A stretch of 64,000 nt of DNA from Empedobacter sedimenti. GTDB lineage: Bacteria; Bacteroidota; Bacteroidia; Flavobacteriales; Weeksellaceae. Made by a program: the position numbers and the translations under genes. Shown here piece after piece: positions 16,385-28,338 of the stretch. The stretch spans positions 124,001-188,000 of the forward strand of contig NZ_JASCQG010000001.1 of the NCBI RefSeq assembly GCF_030005555.1, in the 5' to 3' direction. How positions within the stretch are numbered: position 1 is the first letter of the stretch; the number at the start of each line of letters is the position of its first letter. The notes below the pieces were generated by a model. The model searched no databases. It was given only the letters and a program-made list of their open reading frames with translations, and was not told the DNA's origin.

Positions 16385-17878
16385 ATGATTTTTAAATTAA
16401 ATCTCTTACCCTTTATCATTTTAGCTTCCGTTTCATCTAATGCGCAATGGAATGGACCTAAAAAGAAGCCTACCGAAACAAAAGAAATAAAATATGGTCC
16501 AATAACGCCTAATCATCGTACAGATGTCACAATGGAAAATTTTCGAAATTATGGCTTAGGGCAGTTTATTCATTGGGGGATTTATGCAATTCCGGGTAAT
16601 GAGTGGAATGGCGTTAGTGCAAAGGGTGGTGCAGCGGCTTCGGAATGGATTAGGGCTTGGAGTGGTAAAACTGCACCAAAAGATTGGATTAATACTTATG
16701 ATAATTTATATAAACAATTCAATCCTAAATCTCTTAATGCAAAAGCTTGGGCAAAACAGGCAAAAGAAATGGGCGCAAAATATGTTATTTTCACGACTAA
16801 ACATCACGATGGATTTGCACTTTGGCCAACAAAATACTCTGATTACAATATTACGAAGACGCCATATAAAAAAGATATCGTCAAAGAAGTTGTAGATGCT
16901 TATACCAAGGAAGGCATTGATGTGTATTTGTATTTTTCTGTGTTAGAATGGAACAATCCTAATTATATGTACAAAGCGCCACAAACCGAAGAAGAAAAGA
17001 AAAAGTATGATAAATTTTTGCAGTATACTCGAAATCAATTGTTAGAATTGTTAGATAATTATCCTCAAATAAAAGGTTTATGGTTTGATGGTACGTGGGA
17101 TCAAGCGTGGATAAAATCGTATGATTTCACCTATAATCTTGAGAAAGAATTAAGAGAAAAACATCCTGGATTAATCATTGGTTCGCGTTTTAGAAATGAT
17201 GAATTTGGTTCGAGACATTTTGATTCGAATGGTAATTTGTTAGGCGATTACGAACAAGGTTGGGAAAGAAAATTACCTGCGAAATACGAATGGCTTGATG
17301 GAAATGATTGGGACGCTGTGATGACGATTCCACCAAATGGTTGGGGATATATGAAGGATTGGAGCGGGATTTATACCAAAACAAGTGATGATATTATTGA
17401 ATTATTGATGAAATCTGTTTCGATGAATGGTAATTTTGTGTTGAATTTTGGTCCTGATGGTTTAGGAAAAATGCATCCTGGAGAAGATAAAATTGCAAAA
17501 GAAATAGGCGAGTGGATGAAGGTAAATTCAGAAGCGGTTTATGACGTTCGTCATGTAAATTTAGATGAATCAAAATATGGCTATTTTACGCAAAAAGAAG
17601 ATAATTTATATTTAACCGTTTTCAATCGTCCTGTAAATAATATTATTCGAATTGCAATTGATAAAAAAGCGACTGAAATTCCTGTTTCGGCTTCTATTTT
17701 AGGTTATCAAAAAGCGTTAGAAGTGAAACATTCTGATATTGGTTTCGATTTAGATAAAAATACCTATTACGATATTTTACTTCCGAAAGAGTATAATTCG
17801 AACAAAGCGTTTGTCCTAAAAATGAAAATGGGTAAATCTGCTGATAAAACAGAAAAGTTGATGGATGCAAAAATGTAG
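16385..17878 (+). CDS. Alpha-L-fucosidase, glycoside hydrolase family 29
   Basis: A 497-residue exported GH29 enzyme that hydrolyses alpha-linked L-fucose from glycans by a retaining mechanism. The signal peptide is MIFKLNLLPFIILASVSSNA. The fucose-binding KHHDGFALW motif is at residues 139-147 and the catalytic nucleophile is D235 in GLWFDGTW. IHWGIYAIP (62-70) and SVSMNGNFVLNFGPDG are further family motifs; the last about 90 residues form the usual C-terminal beta-sandwich. No T9SS sorting domain is visible, so it is probably periplasmic. Location after two secreted unknowns suggests a small glycan-scavenging unit. Confidence 0.93.
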   Translation: MIFKLNLLPFIILASVSSNAQWNGPKKKPTETKEIKYGPITPNHRTDVTMENFRNYGLGQFIHWGIYAIPGNEWNGVSAKGGAAASEWIRAWSGKTAPKDWINTYDNLYKQFNPKSLNAKAWAKQAKEMGAKYVIFTTKHHDGFALWPTKYSDYNITKTPYKKDIVKEVVDAYTKEGIDVYLYFSVLEWNNPNYMYKAPQTEEEKKKYDKFLQYTRNQLLELLDNYPQIKGLWFDGTWDQAWIKSYDFTYNLEKELREKHPGLIIGSRFRNDEFGSRHFDSNGNLLGDYEQGWERKLPAKYEWLDGNDWDAVMTIPPNGWGYMKDWSGIYTKTSDDIIELLMKSVSMNGNFVLNFGPDGLGKMHPGEDKIAKEIGEWMKVNSEAVYDVRHVNLDESKYGYFTQKEDNLYLTVFNRPVNNIIRIAIDKKATEIPVSASILGYQKALEVKHSDIGFDLDKNTYYDILLPKEYNSNKAFVLKMKMGKSADKTEKLMDAKM

Positions 17879-17893
17879 TCCCAAAATAGAATA

Positions 17894-17926
17894 AAAAAAT
17901 GCAGTAGAAAAACTACTGCATTTTTT
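17894..17926. terminator. Bidirectional intrinsic terminator
   Basis: Fourteen-base arms AAAAAATGCAGTAG / CTACTGCATTTTTT with an AAAAA loop, between the fucosidase (ends 17878) and hemL (ends 17935). Confidence 0.9.
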
Positions 17927-17934
17927 GTTTATGA

Positions 17935-19218
17935 TTAACCTTCGAAGCTTCTTACTGCATCTAATGTTTTATTGATTTCTGCATCTTTAATCGCATCAGA
18001 AATAAACCAAGTTTCGTATCCAGAAGGAGCGATGTAAACTTCGTTTGTTAACAAATGATGGAAAAATTTATTGAATCTTTCGTGGTTACATTTTGTTACA
18101 TCTGTAAAGTTTTTGATTTCTGTTTGTTCCGTAAAGAACACAGACATCATCGATCCTAAACGATTAATATGATTTGGAATTCCTTTCTCTGCAAAGATTT
18201 TAGAAATTTCATTGTCCAAAGTTTCTGTTGCGTTATCAATACGATTGAATAATTCTCTATCATTATTGATAATATTCAACGTTGTGATACCAGCACGCAT
18301 CGCAATTGGATTTCCAGATAAAGTTCCAGCTTGATAAACAGGACCAAGAGGAGCAAGGTGATTCATAATTTCGCGACGAGCAGCAAAAGCTCCAACAGGG
18401 AAACCACCACCAATTACTTTACCAAATGTTACGATATCTGCATTGATGTTTAAACGCTCTTGCGAACCTCCCATCGCTTGACGGAAACCTGTCATTACCT
18501 CATCAAAAATTAATAAAGCTCCATTCGCATCACAAATTTGTCTCAAACCTTCTAAGAAACCTTTTTCTGGAACAATACATCCCATGTTTCCTGCGATTGG
18601 CTCAACAATAATAGCTGCAATTTCGTCTTTATTTTGTTCGAATAAAGCTTTTACATCTTCCAAATTATTGTATTCTGCCAACAATGTATCTTTCGCTGTT
18701 CCTTGCGTTACACCTGGAGAATTTGGATTTCCAAAAGTTGCAGCACCAGAACCAGCTTTAATCAAAAAAGAATCTGAATGTCCGTGGTAACAACCTTCAA
18801 ATTTTACAATTTTATCACGATTTGTATAACCTCTTGCCAAACGAATTGCAGACATACACGCTTCTGTACCAGAGTTCACCATACGAACCATGTCGATATT
18901 TGGAACAACGGAAGTAATTAATTTCGCAATTTCAGTTTCCAATTCAGTTGGTGTACCAAAAGAAAAACCATTTTTCATTTGTTCAACAGTCGCATTTAAA
19001 ACACGTGGATCTGTGTGTCCAATAATCATTGGTCCCCAAGAATTGATGTAATCCACATAAGCACGTCCATCTTCATCATAAATATAAGCACCTTCGGCTT
19101 TTTTGATAAAAATTGGCGTTCCTCCAACAGATTTGAATGCACGAACAGGAGAATTTACACCTCCCGGAATATATTCTTGCGCGTCTTTGAATAATGCGCT
19201 ACTTCTTTGATACAACAT
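17935..19218 (-). CDS. hemL: Glutamate-1-semialdehyde 2,1-aminomutase
   Basis: A 427-residue PLP enzyme that converts glutamate-1-semialdehyde to 5-aminolevulinate, the first committed precursor of heme, in the cytosol. The PLP-binding lysine is K267 in [16 protein letters not shown]; the phosphate-binding [16 protein letters not shown] (115-130) and [11 protein letters not shown] (237-246) are intact. The N-terminus [20 protein letters not shown] is the HemL signature, separating it from other class III aminotransferases. No other heme genes are adjacent. A -7 box lies 21 bases upstream of the ATG. Confidence 0.96.
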   Translation of the reverse strand: MLYQRSSALFKDAQEYIPGGVNSPVRAFKSVGGTPIFIKKAEGAYIYDEDGRAYVDYINSWGPMIIGHTDPRVLNATVEQMKNGFSFGTPTELETEIAKLITSVVPNIDMVRMVNSGTEACMSAIRLARGYTNRDKIVKFEGCYHGHSDSFLIKAGSGAATFGNPNSPGVTQGTAKDTLLAEYNNLEDVKALFEQNKDEIAAIIVEPIAGNMGCIVPEKGFLEGLRQICDANGALLIFDEVMTGFRQAMGGSQERLNINADIVTFGKVIGGGFPVGAFAARREIMNHLAPLGPVYQAGTLSGNPIAMRAGITTLNIINNDRELFNRIDNATETLDNEISKIFAEKGIPNHINRLGSMMSVFFTEQTEIKNFTDVTKCNHERFNKFFHHLLTNEVYIAPSGYETWFISDAIKDAEINKTLDAVRSFEG

Positions 19219-19239
19219 AATTTTCTACAAATAGTTGCA

Positions 19240-19247
19240 CAAATTTA
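19240..19247 (-). promoter_or_regulatory. Predicted -7 box for hemL
   Basis: TAAATTTG on the minus strand (plus-strand CAAATTTA), 21 bases before the hemL ATG; no good TTG at -33. Confidence 0.45.
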
Positions 19248-19280
19248 CTGAATCTTAAACGAATTAAGAAGTGATTTTAA

Positions 19281-22200
19281 TTAGATTGTAATTTTTTGAG
19301 TTGATTTTTGATCCAAATAATCAATTAAGGTTTTAATTAATTGATTTTCTTTCAAAATGGCTTGATTTCCCATCAAAAATAATTGTTCTTTTGCGCGCGT
19401 TAAGGCAACATTCAGCTTTCTATCTACATTTCCTTGATCGTTCATATTTACCAAGGCATTCAATTGCGAATGATAGGTCACAGCAAAACTATACAGAATA
19501 ATATCGCGCTGACTTCCTTGATAACGCTCTACAGTATCAACTGTAATTTGTTCGTGATTTGGAATATTTGCTAATTCTAATTTCTGTTTAATTAACGCAA
19601 TTTGATTTCGAAAAGGCGCAATAATTCCAATTGTTTTCTTTGGATCAAATGGTTTTTGATTGATTTCGTATAAATGAATAATTTCTTGCACAAATTTTAC
19701 AATCAAATCAGCTTCTTGTACATTCGTTGAAGGCAAATAAGGATTTTCGTCAACATTGATAAATGCAAAACGATGATTTGTGATAAAGTTTTGTAAATCA
19801 TTTTCTTGATTATAATTTTCGAAATATAAATCAGCACGTTGACGATTTAAACTTTGTTTTATTTCCTCATTCAAATTTGGAATATCAAAAGCCACATTTA
19901 GTTTTCCATCATAAAAATAATTATTTGGAAAATCGGCAATTTCGGCGTGCATTCTTCCTTGATAAGTCAATTGATCAAATGCATTTTCGTAATTATTTCG
20001 TTCACAAAATTCATATAAACGCTCAAAAATGGAATTTTTACGATTAATTAAACCAATATTTTCTAATAATTCGTTATTCGTTTTTGCTAATTCAGGATTT
20101 TGTAAAACGATTGCAGGTAACTGTTTGTGGTCACCAATCATGATAAAACGTTCCGCTTTTGGTAGAATTCCAACAATTTGTGGCTCTAAAATTTGAGAAG
20201 CTTCATCAATAATAATTGTATCAAATTTCTTTAATTTCAGAATGTCATTTTTACTCGAAATAGAAGCTACAGTCGAAACAAAAATGCGTTGTTTACGAAT
20301 AATATCTTGAATTGTTTTTCGAGAAAATTTTTCTCCTTTTTGTTCTAAATCAGCATCTTTTTGCTCGATAATTTTATTTAATAAATTTGAATGAAATTCG
20401 GAAGAAGTAGATAATTCATTCCCAATTCTGATGAATTTTTGTTCAATTTGATCAGAAATAGCCGAATTGATTGATTCACATAATTCATCAACTGCACGAT
20501 TGGTATATGCCAAAAGCAAAATATTACAATCCTGTTTTTCATAGATTTCTTTCACCAATTCTTTGATGATGATTGATGTTTTTCCTGTTCCTGGAGGTCC
20601 ATTCAACAAAAAGTAATCTTTTGCAGAAAGTGATTTTTTCAAAATTCGATTTTGTTCTTCCGAAAGCATTGAATTATAGTACTCATAATCCATATTGTTT
20701 CTTGGAATAGATTGCGTTAAAATCAAATCTTTTTTCGCTTTAGAAGAATGAATTAATCCATACAAATTTCGGTACATCGAAACAAAAGAAGAATCCATAA
20801 AATCTCTCTCCAACGCCCATTTTCCTGTTGAATCAAACGAATCAAAAAAGCGTGTATTAGGTTGTTGATAACGAAAACGCAACACAATAAATTCTCTCGA
20901 AATACTTTTGATTGTACACTTAAAAACCTGATTTGTTAAAACAGAATCTTTTGATTCATTTCTTGGGTACAAAATACAAATATCACCTTCGCGAATCGAA
21001 ATAAAATCATTCGCAGGATTGGTTCTTTTTAATTTAATTTCACGTTTTGGATCAGAAATATGATTTTCTACAATTTCTAAATCATAAATAATCTCGAAAT
21101 TATTGTTTTTTTCTTCGAAAGTATTCAGCCACAAACTAGCCAAACCATTGTTGGAAGTCGATTGTCCCAAACCAAGTTTCGCCATATATTGCTCTTTCGC
21201 AATGAAATTCGTAAACGAATAAAAATAGGCTTTTTCTAATGGCGAACTATTTTTAATTGGATAGATAAATTTATCCAATTGTTCTTCTAGAATTTCTTTG
21301 AAACGAGGATTAATTTTTCGTTTAATAAAATTCGCAGGTTTAATCGAATAAATAGTTGATTCAATATCGGTTAATGTATGATTTGCTAAACGATTTTCAT
21401 TGATAATTATTCGATTTCGTAAATCAAAAATGCGTTGAACTCGCGCTAAAGTTGGCACATCATAACGTAAATTTCCTTGATATACTTTCGAATAAAAGAT
21501 ATAACCTTCGGTGTTTTTTGTGACATCTTTAAACTCTAAATCATACAAAACACCAATAATTTGGTAATATAAAAAGAGCTGCGTGGCATGATTTGGTTTG
21601 ACACTTTTTCCATCATCAGGAAAAGGTGCGCCACCAGATTTCAGCTCGATAATTTTATTTTTTCCTTCGGGATTAATATCTAATAAGTCCAAACGACCTT
21701 GAATTCCGTATTGTTCGCATAAAAACGAAGGCTCTATTAATGCGCGATCCAACGAAATATCATATTGCGGAAAATCCTCGGTCAATACTTTTTGAATACG
21801 ATCAAAATGACCTTTTGCTTCCAAATAATAATCTTTCAAATCTTGTGGATTCGTCAAATCATTGCAAGCTGTATACTCTAATGGAAAATTTTTGAAATCA
21901 CTCTTGAAAATCTCGTTAAAATCAGTGTTTTCATTGTTTTTCGTTGAAAAATGATCGACAACTGAATTGGCAAAATTTCCTAATCGAATATGTTTGCTGT
22001 TTGGTGCTTCTTCAAATTTTTTCTGAATATAATGCAATTCGGAAGTTCCATAATCCTGAAAACATTCAGCAATTGCTGAAATATCAACCAAATAATCTGG
22101 TTCGAGAATGATGAAACGCGGATGATAAATTCCTTCTTCATCAATCGTCGAATTGACTAAATTTAATTGCGCACCAATCCAAAAATCCTCAACAGAAGTA

Positions 22201-22727
22201 AAGTTTTCATTTACACCATCTTCATCAATTTGAACTGTAATATTTTCATCAGTTTCATTATCTTCATGATCGCAGATCAAACAATCTCGTTTGATTTCAA
22301 TCACTTGAACACGCAATTTTTTAACCCGATTTCGAGTAAGAATTTTGTTGGTATAAAATTCTTTTTCAGGAAAATAATAGATAATTTCTGCTGGAATCAT
22401 TACTTCATAAATCGAAGAAATAAAATCCGCAACATATTTATAATGTGTAAAATATTCGTGTTCTGTCGGTTCGTATTTCTCGCTCAGAATTCGTTGAGCC
22501 GTTTTACGAAACGAATGAATTTTAGTTGAAACTTGGTATTGATTACAGATAAAAGATAGTTTCGAGAAAAAGTTAGAAAACTGTAAAGCTTCGTTTTTTG
22601 TCAACTCAAAAGCAATATTTTCCACCAAACGTTTTAAATCTAAATATTTAGAATTGATTGGTTTATTGGCAAGTTGAATGTTTAAAACTTCATTTAGCAG
22701 TTGATTTCCTATTTCTTCTCGATTCAC
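19281..22727 (-). CDS. Dna2-like fusion of PD-(D/E)XK nuclease and superfamily 1 helicase
   Basis: An 1148-residue cytosolic protein. Residues about 280-420 hold a RecB/PD-(D/E)XK nuclease: E332 (IEPSF), D347 (GRLDLLD) and the E361-L-K363 pair in IIELKSGG, followed by a QLFLYYQIIG helix with the motif IV Gln. After a linker and a beta-barrel-like region (about 570-625), the C-terminal half is an SF1B helicase: Walker A GPPGTGKT at 710-717, motif II IIIDEASQ (about 840), GDHKQLPAI (motif III) and the final VERYQGSQRD and NVALTRAKEQ motifs. Architecture matches Dna2-type repair or defence helicases. No partner gene is adjacent. All key residues are intact. Confidence 0.85.
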   Translation of the reverse strand: MNREEIGNQLLNEVLNIQLANKPINSKYLDLKRLVENIAFELTKNEALQFSNFFSKLSFICNQYQVSTKIHSFRKTAQRILSEKYEPTEHEYFTHYKYVADFISSIYEVMIPAEIIYYFPEKEFYTNKILTRNRVKKLRVQVIEIKRDCLICDHEDNETDENITVQIDEDGVNENFTSVEDFWIGAQLNLVNSTIDEEGIYHPRFIILEPDYLVDISAIAECFQDYGTSELHYIQKKFEEAPNSKHIRLGNFANSVVDHFSTKNNENTDFNEIFKSDFKNFPLEYTACNDLTNPQDLKDYYLEAKGHFDRIQKVLTEDFPQYDISLDRALIEPSFLCEQYGIQGRLDLLDINPEGKNKIIELKSGGAPFPDDGKSVKPNHATQLFLYYQIIGVLYDLEFKDVTKNTEGYIFYSKVYQGNLRYDVPTLARVQRIFDLRNRIIINENRLANHTLTDIESTIYSIKPANFIKRKINPRFKEILEEQLDKFIYPIKNSSPLEKAYFYSFTNFIAKEQYMAKLGLGQSTSNNGLASLWLNTFEEKNNNFEIIYDLEIVENHISDPKREIKLKRTNPANDFISIREGDICILYPRNESKDSVLTNQVFKCTIKSISREFIVLRFRYQQPNTRFFDSFDSTGKWALERDFMDSSFVSMYRNLYGLIHSSKAKKDLILTQSIPRNNMDYEYYNSMLSEEQNRILKKSLSAKDYFLLNGPPGTGKTSIIIKELVKEIYEKQDCNILLLAYTNRAVDELCESINSAISDQIEQKFIRIGNELSTSSEFHSNLLNKIIEQKDADLEQKGEKFSRKTIQDIIRKQRIFVSTVASISSKNDILKLKKFDTIIIDEASQILEPQIVGILPKAERFIMIGDHKQLPAIVLQNPELAKTNNELLENIGLINRKNSIFERLYEFCERNNYENAFDQLTYQGRMHAEIADFPNNYFYDGKLNVAFDIPNLNEEIKQSLNRQRADLYFENYNQENDLQNFITNHRFAFINVDENPYLPSTNVQEADLIVKFVQEIIHLYEINQKPFDPKKTIGIIAPFRNQIALIKQKLELANIPNHEQITVDTVERYQGSQRDIILYSFAVTYHSQLNALVNMNDQGNVDRKLNVALTRAKEQLFLMGNQAILKENQLIKTLIDYLDQKSTQKITI

Positions 22728-22778
22728 GGCGATTAATTTGGTGTAAAATTAAGACTAAATATTGTATTAAAAAGACGT

Positions 22779-23594
22779 TTAATCCCACGTTTTCCAATCA
22801 TCACTTGTAAACAACCATTCTGGAGTTTTAATTTTACCTTGTTGTACTTTATACCAAGGATTTAATTTTTTATCCGTCGGATTATTAAGAATTTGAATTT
22901 CTTGTGCTGGCATATAACTTTGAGCAAGTAGAACAATTTTTTCACCTTGTTTATTCTTTGCTAAATCGACTACCATAACCGCGTGTCCATAAGGATTTCC
23001 TTGTTGCAAAAGAATATCTCCAATTTTTACCTGTTCAAAATTCTCAGATTTCAATTGATTTTTCAAAGATGCTGTATTCGCATAACTGAACACATATTCC
23101 AAATACTTCCAATAATTTTCTGGAGAATAATTCTCATCTGCAAAATCAGTAAATTTGCGTGGTTTTCCGTCCGATAAAAAGTTGAAAGAAATTTCATCAT
23201 AACGCTTTTGTTGGTAGAGATAATCAGCTCTCAAACGCATAGTTGCATCAGCACACTGATGTAAATCTTTGTTTCCAATCGGTAAATCAATCACCGCATT
23301 GTACACATTATTTACAGGTTTCTCTTTTCCATTATAATATTTCACAAGTGTTCCAAAATTTTTCAATTGCAAATGTTGTAGAAAATAGCCGAATTCATTT
23401 TGATTATAATTTTCTCTTTGAAAACCTTTCGGAACGGAATATCGATCAATTATGTTATTCTCTTTTTCGTTGATAAAACTTTCTTTCTCTACAATTTTTG
23501 GAATTGAATCTTGTTGATTTTTAGAATTCGTAGAATTTTCATCTTTACAATTGAAAATGAAAAATGGCAATATGAAGCAGATATATTTTTTCAA
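22779..23594 (-). CDS. DUF4846 family lipoprotein
   Basis: A 271-residue lipoprotein if translation begins at TTG 23594, which yields a textbook lipoprotein signal (MKKYICFILPFFIFN then C). The ATG at 23636 would add 14 residues that spoil the signal and overlap the VOC gene by 41 bases. DUF4846 hallmarks follow: FGYFLQHLQLKNFGTLVKYY, DLHQCADATMRLRADYLY, the GHAVMVVDLA strand and LLAQSYMPAQEIQIL, ending WYKVQQGKIKTPEWLF. It is found through Bacteroidota as an envelope protein of unknown function. It lies directly behind the VOC gene. Confidence 0.82.
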   Translation of the reverse strand: MKKYICFILPFFIFNCKDENSTNSKNQQDSIPKIVEKESFINEKENNIIDRYSVPKGFQRENYNQNEFGYFLQHLQLKNFGTLVKYYNGKEKPVNNVYNAVIDLPIGNKDLHQCADATMRLRADYLYQQKRYDEISFNFLSDGKPRKFTDFADENYSPENYWKYLEYVFSYANTASLKNQLKSENFEQVKIGDILLQQGNPYGHAVMVVDLAKNKQGEKIVLLAQSYMPAQEIQILNNPTDKKLNPWYKVQQGKIKTPEWLFTSDDWKTWD

Positions 23595-23595
23595 T

Positions 23596-23973
23596 TTATT
23601 TAATTCTAAAAGATGAAACAATGACAACAAATCCATCAGGATCTAAGAAAGAAACTCCGTTATCATTCCAATACGGATTTTTAGATTTTATTTGTTTGAT
23701 ATGATGAATTTCTAAACGCTCAATGATTTCGTCATATTCTTGCTGCATTGTTGGATAAAATACCAAACAATCGTCTTCATCGATGTGATGATCGACATTT
23801 TCGTGGGTTGTTGTAAATTCTAAATGCCAATCTAAATCTGGTTTTCCAATAAAAACACGATCATATCCATTATGACTCTGAAACTCTCCGAGGATTTCTA
23901 AATTTAAAATAGTGGTATAGAAAGTCTTAATTTCCACTATTTTATTAGTATGACGAGCTATTCTTAGTATCAT
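23596..23973 (-). CDS. VOC family (glyoxalase-fold) protein
   Basis: A 125-residue protein with two beta-alpha-beta-beta-beta units of the vicinal oxygen chelate fold. It opens with ILRIARHTNKIVEIKTFYTT, has the central DWHLEFTTTHEN strand and ends with NGVSFLDPDGFVVIVSS, the standard VOC close. Candidate metal ligands are H8, E52 and D113-D115. It could be a lyase, dioxygenase or resistance-like binding protein; substrate unknown. The DUF4846 lipoprotein follows on the same strand with no gap. Confidence 0.85.
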   Translation of the reverse strand: MILRIARHTNKIVEIKTFYTTILNLEILGEFQSHNGYDRVFIGKPDLDWHLEFTTTHENVDHHIDEDDCLVFYPTMQQEYDEIIERLEIHHIKQIKSKNPYWNDNGVSFLDPDGFVVIVSSFRIK

Positions 23974-24068
23974 ATTATGTTTTTTGAAAAACGAATTTCA
24001 CTAAAATTATGGATTAATAATTGTTATTATTTTCAATAAATTTAATGATCTAACTAATACTTAAAATT

Positions 24069-24644
24069 ATGAAAAAAACTGTTCTAATTATATTATTTGG
24101 TTGTACCATTTCATTTTCTCAAAAACAAAAAATAATGCTGAAAGAATCGCAGCCGTCAGAAACTTTGATTGAAAACGATCAAAATGCTGATATTAAATTA
24201 ATTCAAGCCAATTTTAAACGTATTAATACTATCGGAAAATGGTCTAAAATAACACAGTATGAAACTGATGATTCTACTGATGGTGGTTACATTAATTATT
24301 ATTATAATCATGATAAATTAGAGAAAATTGTGGTTAGAAAGTTTGGTGAATCTGGACAATATTTAGCTGAGTATTATTTGTTGAATCATAAATTGTCTTT
24401 TGTTTTTGAAAAAGATTTGAAATACAATATGCCTTATTATTTAAAAGAATTTAATTACGACGACTCGGAAATAATTGAGGATCGTTACTATTATTCAAAT
24501 AATAAATTAATTAACTATAAAAGTAATCAAGATGATGGAGCACCTTTTTCAGATATTTTTATCAAGAATGAAGAAAAGCGTGTATTAAAAGAGTTTAACC
24601 AATTATTAAAAAATAGTAGTTTGGCAAAAAAAACTACAAAATAG
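24069..24644 (+). CDS. Secreted hypothetical protein
   Basis: A 191-residue protein with signal peptide MKKTVLIILFGCTISFSQ. The mature part is Tyr/Asn/Lys rich with alternating beta hairpins (INYYYNHDKLEKIVVRKFGE, YLAEYYLLNHKLSFVFE, RYYYSNNKLINYKSN), a repeat-like pattern seen in MORN/YwqK-type beta repeats, though the match is loose. No catalytic motif. It precedes the broken dehydrogenase by 26 bases on the same strand. Function unknown. Confidence 0.65.
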   Translation: MKKTVLIILFGCTISFSQKQKIMLKESQPSETLIENDQNADIKLIQANFKRINTIGKWSKITQYETDDSTDGGYINYYYNHDKLEKIVVRKFGESGQYLAEYYLLNHKLSFVFEKDLKYNMPYYLKEFNYDDSEIIEDRYYYSNNKLINYKSNQDDGAPFSDIFIKNEEKRVLKEFNQLLKNSSLAKKTTK

Positions 24645-24670
24645 TTTTACATTTATTAAAAATATAAACA

Positions 24671-25635
24671 ATGAGAATTGCCATATTAGATGATTATCAA
24701 AATGCAGTTTCACAGCTAAAATGTTTTGATTTAATAAAAGATTATGATGTTAAGATTTTAAATAAATCATTTACAACTGCAAAGGATTTAGCAACAGAAA
24801 TAGAAGATGTACAAGTATTAGTTTTAATACGAGAACGTACAAAAATTGATGAAGAGTTATTATCTCTTTTACCTAATTTGAAATTAATTAGTCAAACAGG
24901 TAAAATTTCTAATCATTTAGATTTAGCTGCTTGTACAAAATATGGAGTTGCTGTATCAGAAGGAATTGGTTCTCCTATTGCTCCAGCCGAGTTAACTTGG
25001 ACGTTGATAATGAATGCAGCTCGAAAATACCTCAAGCTATCGATGCGATGAAAAAAGGTGAGTGGCAAACCAATATTGGTTCTACAATCCATGGAAAAAC
25101 GATCGGAATTTGGGGATATGGAAAAATAGGACAGATGATTGCGCAATATGCAAAAGTTTTTGGAGCGAAAGTGCAAGTTTGGGGAAGTGAAAATTCTCGT
25201 CAAAAAGCATTAGAAGATGGTTTTCAGGCAAGTAATTCTAAAGAAGAATTTTTCTCAACAAGTGATTTAATTACTCTTCATATTCGATTAAATGAACAAA
25301 CAAAAGGAATTGTAAAATTTGATGATTTAAAATTAATGAAACAAGAAGCAATTATTGTAAATACTTCTCGTGCTGAATTAATTGAGGAAGATGCTTTAAG
25401 TAAAGCTTTAAGTCAGAACACCCCAACTTATGCTGCTTTAGATGTTTATAATTCTGAACCGATTTATGATACAAACAATGAATTTATAACGAATCCGAAT
25501 ATAATTTGTACGCCGCATTTGGGTTACGTTGAAGAAAATAGTTACGAATTATATTTCTCAAAAGCTTTTGAAAATGTAGTGAACTTTGTAGAAGGAAATC
25601 CAATCAATATTGCAAACCTTGAAGTTTTAGACTAA
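24671..25635 (+). pseudogene. D-2-hydroxyacid dehydrogenase with a one-base frameshift
   Basis: An NAD-dependent D-isomer-specific 2-hydroxyacid dehydrogenase split between two frames. Frame one (24671-25051) carries the first catalytic-domain half (MRIAILDDYQNAV to LIMNAARK); the rest continues in another frame from about 25028 as IPQAIDAMKKGEW to the stop at 25635. Adding one A to the AAAA run at 25024-25027 restores an intact 321-residue enzyme. The Rossmann motif GYGKIGQMIAQ, the Arg of NTSRAELI, the Glu of DVYNSEP and the His of CTPHLGY are all preserved. This is either a recent pseudogene, a phase-variable site or a sequencing error. Confidence 0.88.
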
Positions 25636-25639
25636 TTAA

Positions 25640-25663
25640 AAAATCCGTCAATTGACGGATTTT
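25640..25663. terminator. Bidirectional intrinsic terminator
   Basis: Perfect 24-base palindrome (AAAATCCGTCAA / TTGACGGATTTT) between the dehydrogenase and the convergent gene ending at 25669. Confidence 0.85.
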
Positions 25664-25668
25664 ATCTT

Positions 25669-26225
25669 TTAATAAACTTCTTCTTTTTTGAAAAAAACCG
25701 TGTCGTTTCCTTTTCTAAATTTCAGTTCCGAATATCGAATCGTGTAATCATCAGACATTCCGTAAGTTTCTAAAATAAAATTATCTTTGAAACGATAATT
25801 TCTATTGGTTTTATGTTTTGCATTTGCGCCTAATTCTTCTTTCAAGTTCAATACTTTCGGAGAAATTTCAAAGCGATTATCAGTTTCTATTCGGTTAATT
25901 ATTGTATTGACATCGGCAGAATCCATTATCAAAACTGTTTCTTGTTTCATGTTTTTTATTCCGGAAATATCAGTCGAAACAATTCTTAAATTTCCTTTAA
26001 ACCCAATTCCAGCTTGGTGTAAATCGGTTTTCAAATCATTATTAGAATACATTTGACTTCTGTAACCATATTTTACCATCGGAATCATCACAATAAAAAA
26101 AATCGCAAGTGAAACAATCATTGCAGCTTTGTTGTAACCAGCCATTCGCAATCCATAATAGATAAATGGAATCAAAATCAATAATACAATTCCGAATATA
26201 ATGACAGCAATTAATCCTGATTCCA

Positions 26226-26226
<1 letters not shown>
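25669..26226 (-). CDS. Membrane-anchored hypothetical protein
   Basis: A 185-residue protein with two N-terminal membrane helices (LIAVIIFGIVLLILIPFIYY and AAMIVSLAIFFIVMIPM) followed by about 130 soluble residues, beta-rich, with no cysteine or catalytic signature. Its ATG overlaps the last base of the ligA stop (TAATG), so it is translationally coupled to ligA. The orientation suggests a soluble domain on one side of the inner membrane. Function unknown and any link to DNA ligation is only positional. Confidence 0.7.
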
Positions 26227-28269
<2,043 letters not shown>

Positions 28270-28338
28270 TTTTTAAAATAATTTGAATTGAACTATATTT
28301 AGGAATATTTATTGCAGAAATTTATAAAAACACTTACC

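Noticed and set aside
22167-22529. Plus-strand 120-residue frame
   Set aside because: Antisense to the nuclease-helicase N-terminus; the residue pattern (Ile, Phe, Asn) is what AT-rich antisense gives.
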